A DNA stretch of 64,000 nt from Takakia lepidozioides (taxonomy: Eukaryota; Streptophyta; Takakiopsida; Takakiales; Takakiaceae), in the NCBI GenBank assembly GCA_030704615.1, contig CM060731.1, positions 21,452,001-21,516,000 of the forward strand. Reading direction: 5' to 3'. Below are positions 48,300 through 58,888 of this stretch, in pieces. How positions within the stretch are numbered: position 1 is the stretch's first letter; every line of letters starts with the position of its first letter. The translations under genes and the position numbers were made by a program. The notes below the pieces were generated by a model. It saw only the letters and a program-made list of their open reading frames with translations, had not been told where the DNA came from and searched no databases.

Positions 48300-49070
48300 T
48301 GTATCCTCCTACCCCAATACATCCACATGGATGAACCCTATAATGTCATCCCTACATCTCAGGAGATTTGACGGTTGTAAATGGGATATTATAGCAAAAC
48401 AAAATGGCATAAATTGAAAAAGAATTGAAACTGCTACTATGACGAACTTTAATTTGCTTTGACCATTCAATGTTTTTTGGCATTTTTAAATTTGGTTCAG
48501 TGATTGGCCTGCACATGCTAGATTTGGGGCTTATACTAGGTGCTCTTAGCAAATATCATGCTGAACCACCAAATCTCAAATTCCAGTGTTAATCGAAACG
48601 CTCAAGGGAGAAACCACTTACACACATGGCACACTCCGCGCCACTAAAAAAATAGTGCACACCCTCATGGATAAGGATGTTATGTTTTACCCCCAATCAC
48701 CCATACAGATCAACCTTATACTTATATGCATATCTAGTACATCTACATCCAAGTCAATTTGACCATTGATTATAACAAAACAATCTCCTCCAATTTGTAA
48801 AAGTAATTTAAGATGACATAAGAAAAATGGTTTGACCACTAAATTCAAGTATCAAGTTGAATTTTTTGAGGCATATGCCCTCTATATTATGATTATATGG
48901 CACTTAAGCAACTCTCTTCCCCAAAAAGCAGACTGAAATTCCAAAAAATTGAGATAGGCTGTTTTGTATGTGAAATCTGGGGGATAATTGTCATGGTTTG
49001 GCTTCTTTCCCAAGCACACCCATGAGGTGATATATTTTTCTAATTCCTCTGATAAATAAGAGAATTAGCT
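48300..49070. other. Intergenic or transposon-derived DNA without supported gene
   Basis: No recognisable frame. It lies between the Ty3 fragment (minus) and the Ty1 fragment (plus). Confidence 0.35.
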
Positions 49071-49085
49071 GATTTAGAGATTTTT

Positions 49086-50275
49086 ATGGATCAACCCCTC
49101 AGGTTTGCAGTGGAGACTCAACCACTGCAAGTATGCAGACTTCACAAGTCTTTGTACGGGTTTCGCCAGGCCTCTCGAGCATGGAATGACGAATTTGACT
49201 CTCTGCTCATGAAGTTTGACCTTAAAAGATCTGCTGCTGATCCTTGCATTTATGTTTCCATGAATTGTCAGCGTCTCATTCTCATCATCTTTGTTGATGA
49301 TTTTTGATCTAACTACTGACACGAATCGCATTCAAGGGATTCTTGGTTTTATGCAAGAGGCCTTCATCCTTGAAACATGTATGCCCGAATGCTGCATTGG
49401 TCTTCGCATTCGGAGAAATCGCTCAAAATATAATGTCTCTCGATTAAGAAGTTTATCTACAGCGTATTCTGAAGTGCTATGGTTTTCAAGATGCTCATCC
49501 TATTTCGATCCCTGTCGACCCAAATGCGTTGCTTTCCAAAGGCAATGATTTTCTTCACACATATTTCTTTTATAAAGAGATTTTGGGCAGCCTCCAGTTT
49601 GCCAGTATTGGGACTCGTCCTGATATTACATTCGCTGTCAGTAATGCAGCCAAGTTTTCAGATCGTCCAACACCAGTTCATCGTCAGGCCGTCAAACAGA
49701 TTCTCAAATATTTGCAAGGTACCACTACCTATGGTCTATTCTTTGGGGAAAGTTATGATCCTCACAAGTTGGTGACCTATTGTGATGCAGACTTTGCTGC
49801 TGATATTAATGATAGAAAGTCTCGATCTGGTTTTGTTTTGCTTCTTAACCAGGGCCCAGTGGCATGGGGCTCACGCAAGCAATCGTGCACCGCTAGTAAT
49901 ACTACCAAGGCAGAATATGTAGCTGCATGCACGACAACACAGGAAACTATATGGTTGAGGAGACTTTTATTTGATTTGGGATACCCACAAATTGATCCAA
50001 CCGCTTTGTACAGTGATAAGCAGGCATCAATTCGTCTGGTACATAATCCATAATTCCATCAGTGGACGAACATATTGACCTATAGTATCACATGATTCGC
50101 GAATACCAGTCCAATGGTGAAATTTTGATTTCATACGTTTCTACTCATGATCAACTTGCTGATGTATTTACGAAAGGCATTACTCCTAACAAGTTCAATC
50201 GAATGCGCACTCTACTAAACTGTCTTGCAGTGCACTCAGCTGCAGTAGAAGTGGGAGAATTTAGTGTTTGAATTC
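49086..50275 (+). mobile_element. Ty1/copia reverse transcriptase-RNase H fragment
   Basis: Frame 49086-49307 has VCRLHKSLYGFRQASRAW and LILIIFVDDF, the typical copia RT segments, with FVDD for YVDD. After several shifts, ILKCYGFQDAHPISIPVDPN (about 49466-49525) leads into 49529-50053. That frame has FASIGTRPDITFAVS, ILKYLQGTTTYGL, YCDADFAADINDRKSRSG, NTTKAEYVAA and ALYSDKQASI (RNase H, with TKAEY for the usual TEAEY). Further reading covers the tail before an LTR-like start. It has stops and frameshifts, and the 5' half (gag, integrase) is missing, so it is inactive. A purine-rich stretch 'gtagaagtgggag' at about 50247 is a plausible polypurine tract. Confidence 0.85.
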
Positions 50276-50640
50276 CAGTTGAGTGGAAGTATTGAAGGTT
50301 TAGAGTACAACTTATAGTTAAACACTACATTACGTTTAGTTTAGCTTATAGTTAAACACTGCATTAGGTTTAGTGACGTATATTCGTCTGTGTTACTACT
50401 TAGTGTCTTCTTTGATTCGTTTCGATGGCTTCTTGATTCTTACATTAGGTGTCCTCCCTGGTAGTCCCTGCTAGGTTTTGATGTTCTTATAGCTTGACTT
50501 ATTCTGTCTACTACTGCTCCATGGCAGTTGATTAGTGTTCAATATCTGATATGTTGTAAATGTTTTGTTAACATTGTGAGTTAGTTTTTTTGAATGCTCA
50601 ATGATGATTGCATTGATTGATAGCATGTTTTTGATAAAGT
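50262..50640 (+). mobile_element. Candidate 3' LTR start of the copia element
   Basis: After the polypurine tract the sequence TGTTTGAATTCC begins, as an LTR should. It contains a local duplication: 'acttatagttaaacactacatta' and 'gcttatagttaaacactgcatta', about 45 bp apart. The LTR end and a 5' partner were not found. Confidence 0.4.
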
Positions 50641-51180
50641 TGGATCATGGCAGAAAACTGACGCACGTCGTGGTTTACGGGTCAATAAAACCTCGAACTG
50701 CCCCTACCAATGGCACATGCCACCACCACCAAATTTCTTCATAACTGCACTTTACGTACTAGTGGTTTACTAGGTGCAGAACGCGCCCTACGCGGCGCCT
50801 TCACTCGCGTAATGGATTTGGGGGACCGATTCGACCTATAAATAAGGCTCTCCCTAGGCCCCACCTTTTTTACCCCTTCATTTTGCCGATGTGCTCTGTC
50901 TGTCGTGCTTGTCTGTTCTTGTTCCGACGTACAAAGGCTGGAATTGGCCGTAAGATTGCGCGTGTGACGAATGCCCTTACGGCTGATGCCGAGACGACAT
51001 TACTATTGCTTCCCGAAATGCAACGAGACACTCCACGCGGTTGTCAATTGAGAACGGCTTTCTTTCGTCAAAGAAATTTTGGTGTATAGGCTCATTCAGA
51101 GCTATATAATCTACTCGATTACGACTTCAGTTTCGGTGTATCATGTGATGGGAGGAAATTTGTTTAGTTTGATGAGAAGC
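50641..51180. other. Short open frame of unknown origin
   Basis: A TATA-like 'ctataaataaggc' at about 50836 is followed by an open frame (50883-51089) starting MPMCSVCRACLFLFRR. No domain is recognised. Its 3' part runs into the start of recombinase copy B. Confidence 0.25.
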
Positions 51181-52279
51181 AATAAAAAAAACCATAAGGT
51201 GGATCTAGCCCACTGTCGACCTAAGAGATTAAGAAAACATGTCAGATCGTCGATCACAGATGTTTCCAACCTTATACGATCATCGTCCAAAGTGGACTGA
51301 TACAGAGCCAGGTCCGCATCCACTTTTTCTCCGTGCCATTGATGACAATGCACGCAAGCCTAATGTGGTAATTCATTTCTTTTTGGCTCGCTTGATTTGC
51401 TCTTGCTAATAAGATTCTTGTATCTAGTATGCTTATATCAGATTCAATCTAAGTACCTAATGTGGTAAAATTTTGTGGTAGCTAATATCTAGTAGTTAAT
51501 GTGATGGTGATTATATCAATCGAGTGCTTGTAGTGGTACTCTAAAGCACGCGTCGGTTTAAAAATTGTTGCCAAATGGCTTGGTCAACTAGTGCAACAAT
51601 TGCCTGGTTGTGAGAAAGGGTTTTTTCTCCAATAAAAGTGCTCGTGTAACATGTGTGACTCGCCTGAACTCATTGAGTGTACCTGCTCACATTGGAAAGA
51701 ACTTTACTGGCCATAATTTTGTTGATGGTTACATGAGGTATGACAGGGAGAATGACGAATTATTAATGCAGAGTGTTCTACAAAATATAGTTTCTTATGA
51801 GCCAGGAACCGGCAGTGATGTTAGTTGGAGTGTGGCTATGGAATATGAACAAAGATTAGCTGCAGAAGCTCGGAAGGATAAGGGGAAAACAATAGTAGAA
51901 TCTTCTGCAAATTGCAATGCTCTTCTGGTTTCTGGTTATAATCATTTGGTGGATGCACAAGGCGGATCAAATTGTACATTAATTCTTTGGTTTGGAGAAG
52001 TGGTGTAAGCTCTCAAGTGACAGATGATGAATTTTGGGACTCTGAAGAAAATTTCATGTGGACTGAAAACGAGGTTGGATGTTGCAGCAGAGGTTGAAAA
52101 AAGCCCCACCATAGCTCCTGAGTTGGAAAATCCCAAGTCGGTGACATTGGTCACTGACATGGACTCATCACCTACAATATACAAAAAACAATTCATGAGT
52201 AGTTTTCTCCTTCTAATGAATCCCTAAATCCCATTCACATAGTAGCATAGTCGAGCATGAATAAACTGCCCCTTAGAAA

Positions 52280-52650
52280 GTTCTAAACCACTGATGCTCA
52301 GGAATATAATCCTGAAGGAACCCTTTACAATCTTGGACCACTGATGCATAGGAATGGGTTCACTAAGCAACCCCTTACTATATCTTGAACCACTCATGCT
52401 CATGAATGGATTCACTAGGTAAACCCTGACCAAATCCTGAACCACTGATACATAGGAATGGATTCACTAAACAGCCCCTTACCAAATCCTTAACCACTGA
52501 CGCACAAGAATGGAATCACTAAGCAACCCCTTACATCCTAATTCATTCTTTGATTAAGGAGTACCCCTAGACAATCTAGGTCCAATCTTTAACCAATGAT
52601 GCACAAGATCAAATCCCTGAAGCAACCCCTCACAACCTCATGAACCCCTT
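52280..52650. repeat. Tandem array, about 51-bp unit
   Basis: 'accactgatgcataggaatgg' and variants start at about 52287, 52337, 52390, 52441 and 52492, a spacing of 50-53 bp, with a degraded copy near 52593. Units also share 'ttcactaagcaaccccttac'. Confidence 0.8.
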
Positions 52651-52740
52651 ACACCCTTGCCCATTCGTTCATTATGGAATGTACTAGCAAAGTAAAAAGT
52701 AAAAAGTAGCCAAGTAGAAAGTACTCGAAGGAGTGAATAC

Positions 52741-54430
52741 CTTTCACGTCATCTGTGAAAGCATCCCTCTTTGTTGCAATGCGTTGTTTGCATTGTAAGT
52801 CCAGCCCCAACTCAATGGCATACTCACGCATGTCAGCGTTGTTGGCCCCATAGCCCATGCTGAACCACCAGTCAGGGTGGAATAAACTGAAGCTTGAGTT
52901 AGCTCAATGTAGAAACCATAGTTAGGACATGAGGAAAGGAAATGAACCCCCACCACCACTGCCTGTCTTTCACAAAAGTGCACTACATGCCTAAGACTCA
53001 TTCATTGCCTTAGCCTGAAATCCAATTGCACAGATATGCTCATATTTATGAGTGAGGTAATTGTCTTCTTATCAAATCCACCCCTAAATTACACAACAAA
53101 ATTGAGGGTGCAATTTCAGTGAGCTCCACAAATGGAGTCCATTCAAAATCTTCAGAGTTTCCAGTTGCTTCATCCTGAAACAAATATACATTGCAAGCCA
53201 AAAAAACAAACAGGTAGTACCAATTTGGATACATCAAACTTGGAGAAATAAGAGTTCAAGGAGTAGTCATTCAACTTCGATGCTTCCTTGTCACCTTCTT
53301 CTGCTTGGAGAGCTTCAATGGTACATGCATTGAAGCTGGTTTTGACCTGGTTGACAACATCTAGCTTGGCCACCTTGAAGCCCCCCTTGGATGGGGTATA
53401 ATCATCTTCCTCACTTGATGATCGAACCTTTTTCCTGGTGGTGTCAAGCTCGCTCGAGTCGTTGGTCTCCTTGCTTCAAATATTTATGAGGATTACGGCT
53501 TCTCTTCTTAGGATTTGGAGATACTTGAAGACTGTGATCAGTCTTTGAGCTCTGCGAGTTGTTGGAATCCTCATCATTGGTTCCACTACCATGGTTGTGA
53601 GTTTTGGAATCATGGTCAAAATCTGACTTGCTTTCTTCTGATTGAGTGCCTGCAACATCATCGGCATCACAATCTTCATCAACTAGCATACTTTGACTTA
53701 TTTTGTGGGCTGCAATGACCGCCTTCATCTGTTTCATCTATTTCTTGGTTGGGAGGGAATAATTCACCTTGGATGTTCCTTTCTATGATCTTTTCCTTGA
53801 CTGTCACTGACCGAGGCATCATGACCATGCATTGAGTCACTTGAGCAACTTGTGTAGCGGGTCCTGTGAGTCTTCCATGTTTCCTCTTCTTCAAATTTTG
53901 CGCCTTCATCATTTCTTGAGCCTGTTACATGCACAAAAATAATATGCCCACATTCAGATCTCATTGAAGCAATGGGTAACATCATACAACACACAAATAG
54001 TACAATTGAATTGTGTGCCTTCTGACTGATTTTCTACATACCTATAAGACTAGTGCAATTTCCCTTCTTAGAATTTGGAGACACTTGAAGATTGTGATCA
54101 GCTTCTGGCACAAGGCTCTCTGAAAGACACACGACCTCTATTGGCTCTGCCGAGGATGGAACAAACTTCAATTCTATTGGATTGAGTGGCTTTGTTGGGC
54201 ATCATGCCTGGTCCTCTGCGTTTAACGTTATTGTTTGCTGCTGAAACCTTGTCAGCGGGTCATTCAGAGGATTTGGAGACACCTTAAGATCCCCTGCAAG
54301 CAACTTTCCAACATCTGTAGAACTTGGTGACACGTTAAGGACATTCACAACACGATTAGCCTGTTTTTGGTTTGCATGCTCAGAATGGCAACTGAAATAG
54401 GTAGGCCTGCTGGGGTTGAACTGCAAAAAA
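52741..54430 (-). CDS. Unrecognised multi-exon gene inside recombinase copy B
   Basis: Minus-strand exons with good borders can be read. 52886-52741 encodes LFHPDWWFSMGYGANNADM and on to FTDDVK. One begins at 53174 after tttcag (DEATGNSEDFEWTPFVEL). One ends at 53221 (EASKLNDYSLNSYFSKFDV). Further 5' sequence is acidic and Ser/Asn-rich with a basic NPKKRSRNPHKY stretch that could be a nuclear signal. A phrase encoding QVSPNPKK/KVSPNPLND-like residues recurs near 53500, 54075 and 54270. No domain is recognised. It may be an accessory gene of the transposon, an unrelated insertion, or a host gene fragment. Exon joins could not be fully resolved. Confidence 0.35.
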
Positions 54431-54555
54431 GCCTGGGTTTGATCGTGTTATAGAGCGCAAGATGAATTCCAGCACCAAATCTAGCGTGACTAATCACTTT
54501 GGTCCATCATTTTGTGATGTTAACAATTGTTCAATTGCATTCACGGCAAGCGCGG

Positions 54556-54810
54556 GAGGCTCATCTTTCTCGAGTTGAGCCTCACCGCGCCTAGCTATGG
54601 CGCCGTAGTATGGATTCCCCATGGCGTGGGGTGCACTTTGGCTTGACTTGTATTTGAGTGATGAGGTTATATATGCATGAGTTTATGCTTCAGCTTTGTG
54701 AGCTCGCATGAGCTTGTGCTTGTATTCTTCTTCTTTATCACTCGAGAAAGATGAGCTCGTATCTGTGAGTGCCAGATACGAGTTAGTTGTAGCACTTGTG
54801 GTTTTTGCTT
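54556..54810 (+). repeat. Dispersed repeat family, copy 3
   Basis: It matches the reverse complement of 12850-13090 closely for about 250 bp ('gcgcctagctatggcgccgtag', read in two parts). It starts exactly where the copy B recombinase sequence ends. Confidence 0.7.
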
Positions 54811-55950
54811 GAGAATGAGAGAAACCAGGTTGTTATGCAAGGAGCACCGTGGAGCTCTTGGTTGTTAGAAGCGGAGGCGATGTGGGTTACGAGGTGGTAG
54901 ATCTTGGCATTCGATCTTCAGCTTCAGAGATGAAAACACCATGCTGCAGGATTGCAAGACCAAGCGAAAGGGCTGATTTGGCTTGGGGCAAATCAGTGCA
55001 CTTTGTGGAGTATGTTGAGATTGGGTTTCAATCTCGAGCTTCAGCATGGAGAGGGCTCTTGTCATGGCAAGAGCAGGGCTGGAACAGGAGCTAAGAGGTG
55101 CGGCAAGGCCATGGAATGTGCACTTAGGGTTTCAGGAGCTTGGCAAAGGCTGTGGAGTGCTTAGTCTTATCTTAGAGAGCATCAAGGAGCTAAGGAGCCA
55201 AGATAGGGGGCTGATACCTCTTGTGTGAAGAGATTGCATGTGTGGAGCATGTATTCACCTCATTGAAGCTTCCATCTTCAAGCTTGGAGGGCAAGCAAGG
55301 AAGAGGGAAGGGCTGACTTCCCTTATGTGAAAGCAATGCATGTGTGGAGCATGCTTTCAGCCTGTTGAAGGCTTGTACTTTCAAGTTTGGGAGTGCAAGA
55401 AAGAAAACAAAGGGGCCGATTCTCTGGTGGTGAGAGTGGGGCATGTGTGGAGCATGCCTTCAGTCCATTGGGCTTTTGTTTTCAAGCTTTAGAAAACTAG
55501 AAGAGAAGGTAAGGGGCTGATCTGCTCTTATGTGACAATCCGACACTTGTAGAGCGTGTTCTGAGTTGGGGTTTCAACCTCAAGCCTAGATAGAGCATGG
55601 CTCTTGAAGTGGCAGGTGTAGGGGGCTGGAATAGGCTCTAAGACAGATGCTATGGCCAAGGAAAATGCTTGAATGAGTGATCACAAGGGCTGGAAACTAG
55701 CAAGGCTTGGTTGTTTGCCATTGAATTTAGTGGCGTGTTTGGGGAGTCTAAGTGAGAAAGAAGGCTTGGTTTGTGGCAACCATCTTCATCATAGCTTAGG
55801 GCTACTATTGGTGGTGTGTGGGAGCCGAAAGAGCAAGAATACCTTGCTGATTTTTTCACAACCGCCATAGCTCGGTGCAAAGAAGCCTAGAGTCCAAGAG
55901 ACACAAACCCTAGCTTGGCGTGGCTAAACCCCTTGGAGAAATGGCTAAAC
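54811..55950 (+). other. Body of the dispersed element with repeated GTGTGGAGCATGC phrases
   Basis: 'atgtgtggagcatg' recurs at about 55230, 55330 and 55440, spaced about 105-110 bp, each followed by a 'caagctt' or 'caagtttgg' phrase. Open frames lack domains. This seems to be the non-coding interior of a repeat element. Confidence 0.4.
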
Positions 55951-55959
55951 TGTCATGAG

Positions 55960-56765
55960 TGGCCTGTGGGGCTGTGACGGGCTGTGACAGGCTGTGGTGG
56001 GCTGTGACACGCTGTGATGGGCTGTGACAGGCTGTGCCATGTGGCATGTGGGGCTGTGACGGGCTGTGAGGGGATGTGACAGGCTGTGCCCTGTGGCCTG
56101 TGGGGCTGTGACGGGCTATGAGGGGCTGTGACAGGCTGTGCCCTGTGGCCTGTGGGGCTGTGAGGGGCTGTGAGAGGCTGTGGCGGGCTGTGCCTTGTGG
56201 CCTGTGGGGCTATGATGGGCTGTGAGGGGCTATGACAGGCTGTGATGGGTTGTGATGGGTTGTGGCGGGTTGTGACAGGCTGTGACATGTGGCCTGTGGG
56301 GCTGTGAGGGGCTGTGAGGGGCTGTGACTGGTTGTGCCATGTGGCCTGTGACGGGCTGTGAGGGGCTGTGAAGGGCTGTGGCCTTTGGGGCTGTGACCCC
56401 TGTGACCTTTGTAGGGCTGTGACAGGCTATGCCATGTGGCCTGTGGGGCTGTGACGGGCTGTGACAGGCTGTGCCCTGTGGCCTATGGGGCAGTGAGGGG
56501 CTGTGACAGGCTGTGGCCTTTGGGGCTGTGACCCTGTGACCTTTGTAGGGCTGTGACAGGCTGTGCCTGTGGCCTTTGGGGTTGTGATGGGTTGTGACAG
56601 GCTGTGACATGTGGCCTTTGGGGCTGTGACAGGCTGCGGCCTGTGGGGCTATGACCCTGTGACCTGTGTGGGGCTGTGACGGCTGTGACCAGTGAGCTGT
56701 GTGGGCCTGTGCTGGTCTGTGGTGGCCTATGTTGACCTGTGGACGGCTTGTGCTGACTCGTGGAG
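55960..56765. repeat. G/T-rich minisatellite, GGGCTGTGA-type units
   Basis: About 800 bp of short units based on 'ggctgtgacg', 'gggctgtgag' and 'aggctgtgacatgtggcctgtg' form a two-level array. There is a basic 10-bp step and a longer unit of about 60-80 bp beginning at 'tgtggcctgtgggg'. The plus strand is strongly G/T-rich. Open minus-strand frames across it (Pro/His/Ser-rich) are a by-product of the repeat. Confidence 0.85.
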
Positions 56766-57415
56766 GCACTGGTGGACTGCCTAAGGACTGGCATGTGGTC
56801 TTGAAGGCCGAATTTTGAAGCTCATGGAGGGCTTGAGGAGTATTTTGATGATATTCCCATGGTCATGCAAGTGAGAGAAGAGATGAGAGGAAGAGTGTTG
56901 GGATGAGGGCATGCTGGGGTTAGGCATTGCTTTAGCTTCTCTTCCTCGTAGTTTCCACCCTCTCATTAGGCCAAGACCTTTCCGTAGGTGGAGGCAAGAG
57001 TCAGTCCGGGTTTGGGCTGGGGTGTCCTTGCAGGAACAACACCGTGGAGTTGTTTTTGGTGTGGGGGAGTTGTCGTTCTGATTTCTTGTGTTTGGATCCC
57101 CTCCATACCTGCATGCTTGACTGTGCGCCATGCTAGTTTTGTGTGGGCGCTTGTTTTTATAGGTGATTGGTCCGGATTTGATCACCGGCCAGTCCTAGAG
57201 CATGCTGTCGATGGTGAGGCTGGGGTGATGACCAGCCAGACCATCATTGTTTCTCCTGTGGTGAGGTTGGAGGTGATGACCAGCCAACCATAGGAGTGCT
57301 TGCGGTGGATGCAGGTACATGTGTAGGCTATGTTAGGAACTTAGTATTCCAAACCATAAGCCGCAACAGGTTCTCTACCTTGTGGAGAGGGGGTTAGGGA
57401 CATGTTTATGACCGG
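56766..57415 (+). other. Sequence between minisatellite and gag
   Basis: No gene is supported. A 5' LTR and primer site for the downstream Ty3 element would be expected here, but no match to the 3' LTR start (63635) and no tRNA-complementary site was found. The element's 5' end is probably truncated. Confidence 0.4.
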
Positions 57416-58860
57416 TTGAGTGTCAACACGGAGGTGCCACTAGTTGCTTGGGACAGTGCCGGTTCGAGTACTAGCGATACTAGTGGGTACACGAGACAAG
57501 GTGTGCAATTTAGGCCACCTCCTGTGTCTTCTACGGAAGGTTCTGATTCGGATTGTGAATCAGGAGGACTCATACCGGCGGTGCAAGTTGTTTCCTTGCC
57601 ATTGTTGTGGGACACAATGGAGGAGATGTATGGAGCTACCAAGGGGCCACGAAGGTACTCTGGGGCGGTGGGCACCATCGAGTTGGATGATTTTATCCAA
57701 GAGTTTGATAGTTGGTGTGATTTGCAGTAAATGCGCAATCCACAACTATTTACGCCTTTCATGGCATGGAAGGGGCTGTTTCAGCACCTTGAGGGGCCGC
57801 CTATGGATGATTACCATGAGTTCAGGCGGGGGAACGAGGTTGAGATCGAGGAGTGGAGGATGTACTGGTCACCCGACTATGTCTCCATCACTAGGGGCAC
57901 TAGAGCCACGAGGGCAGTGGCTACACCTGCCGCTGCACCGGCAGCTTCAGCAAGCAGCAGTGGGACTAGTAGGACTGGTGGTACCGTAGCTACGACGTCC
58001 ACCCAAGCCACTACCGCACCAGCACCAGTACCCGTGCCTGCCTTCAACCCTGTTGTGGAGTTCTTCGAAGAGTTGAGAGGGAACTACCAAGGGGTGATGA
58101 CAGAGAAGTTGCGGAGCTTGCAAGAGTTCCAACGGAAGCCGACCGAGAGCTTAATAGAGGCTTTCACTCGCATAAGGCGCTTGATAAATGTAACCCAAGG
58201 GGTTACGGAAGCTCAAGCAATCCAATTCTGGTATGGGATATTGGACAAGGAGCTGAGGATAAGGGTGCGGGATGCAACTCTCCTACAAACGGCCCAACCC
58301 ACCTTAGCAAATATGTTTTTGCTGGCAGAGCGGATAGAGCTCAACATGGTGGAGGAACGAGTGGTCATAGTGGGATTTGCTAAGGAGACACCACGGGGTA
58401 GTGGTGCTCCAACCACTACCTCAACGTGCTCAAGGCAACAAGGGGGCTCAGGTGAAGCTCAGGGAAGGGCAAAGAGGACCTCAGATGCAGGGGTCTCTCC
58501 CTTCATTTGCTGGCCAACAATGGGCGGATGTGGTGTGCTGGACATGTGGAGGACCCCATGTCAAGAAGGATTGCCCAGAGGGAGGCAAAGGGCCGGCACA
58601 TGCACAGTCCGCACAGTTGCAGTGTAGGCATTGTGGCAAGTATGGGCATGGAGAAGCCTAGTGCTATGGTTTGCATCCTGAGTTGCGCCCAGGCCAGTCC
58701 CAAGGGAACAATGGTGGCCGGGGGCGAGGTGGAGCAGCCCAGAGAGGACGAGGTGGCCAGGCACGAGGTGCAGGCCAAGGGCAAGCTCAACATGGCCAAG
58801 GACGCGGAGGTCAGGGTGGTGACCAAGGCATGGCCAACCGGCTTTAGCAACTAGAGCAGA
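57416..58860 (+). pseudogene. Ty3/gypsy gag with zinc knuckles
   Basis: One frame runs from 57416 to 58627 except for a TAA at 57728-57730. It includes the capsid-type region YQGVMTEKLRSLQEFQRKP, FTRIRRLINVTQGVTEAQAI, and FWYGILDKELRIRVRDATL, typical of plant gypsy gag. Near 58380 the frame changes. In the second frame are two CCHC-like knuckles: CWTCGGPHVKKDC (58536) and CRHCGKYGHGEA followed by a TAG (58659-58661) and Cys. The first is one residue short of the standard spacing. An RGG-rich tail (GRGRGGAAQRGRGGQARGAG) follows to about 58845. The gag binds and packages the element RNA. At least one stop inside, one shift, and one stop in the second knuckle mean it is not functional. Confidence 0.85.
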
Positions 58861-58888
58861 GGCTCGCTGCCATGGCCACAGCTCACAG

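Larger units (their letters stand above)
51187..54550 (+). pseudogene. Crypton-type (DUF3504) tyrosine recombinase fragment, copy B
   Basis: This is a second copy of 35750-36663. Exon 1 has a small deletion that shifts the frame (near 51260), then HPLFLRAIDDNARKPNVV. The intron and the exon starting WYSKARVGLKIVAKWLGQL are conserved. FFSNKSARVTCVTRL, VPAHIGKNFTGH and FVDGYMRYDREN follow. Here the block reads SARVT, which does place an Arg near the expected position, but copy A has His. Similarity to copy A stops at about 52060 and resumes at about 54438 with 'gatcgtgttatagagcgcaag', so about 2.4 kb is inserted here or deleted in copy A. Between them lies a minus-strand gene-like region. Copy B ends near 54550 against a dispersed repeat. 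Confidence 0.6.

Noticed and set aside
55953-56794. Long Pro/His/Ser-rich open frames on the minus strand
   Set aside because: They exist only because the GGGCTGTGA minisatellite lacks stops in reverse. The repeats in the peptide mirror the DNA unit.
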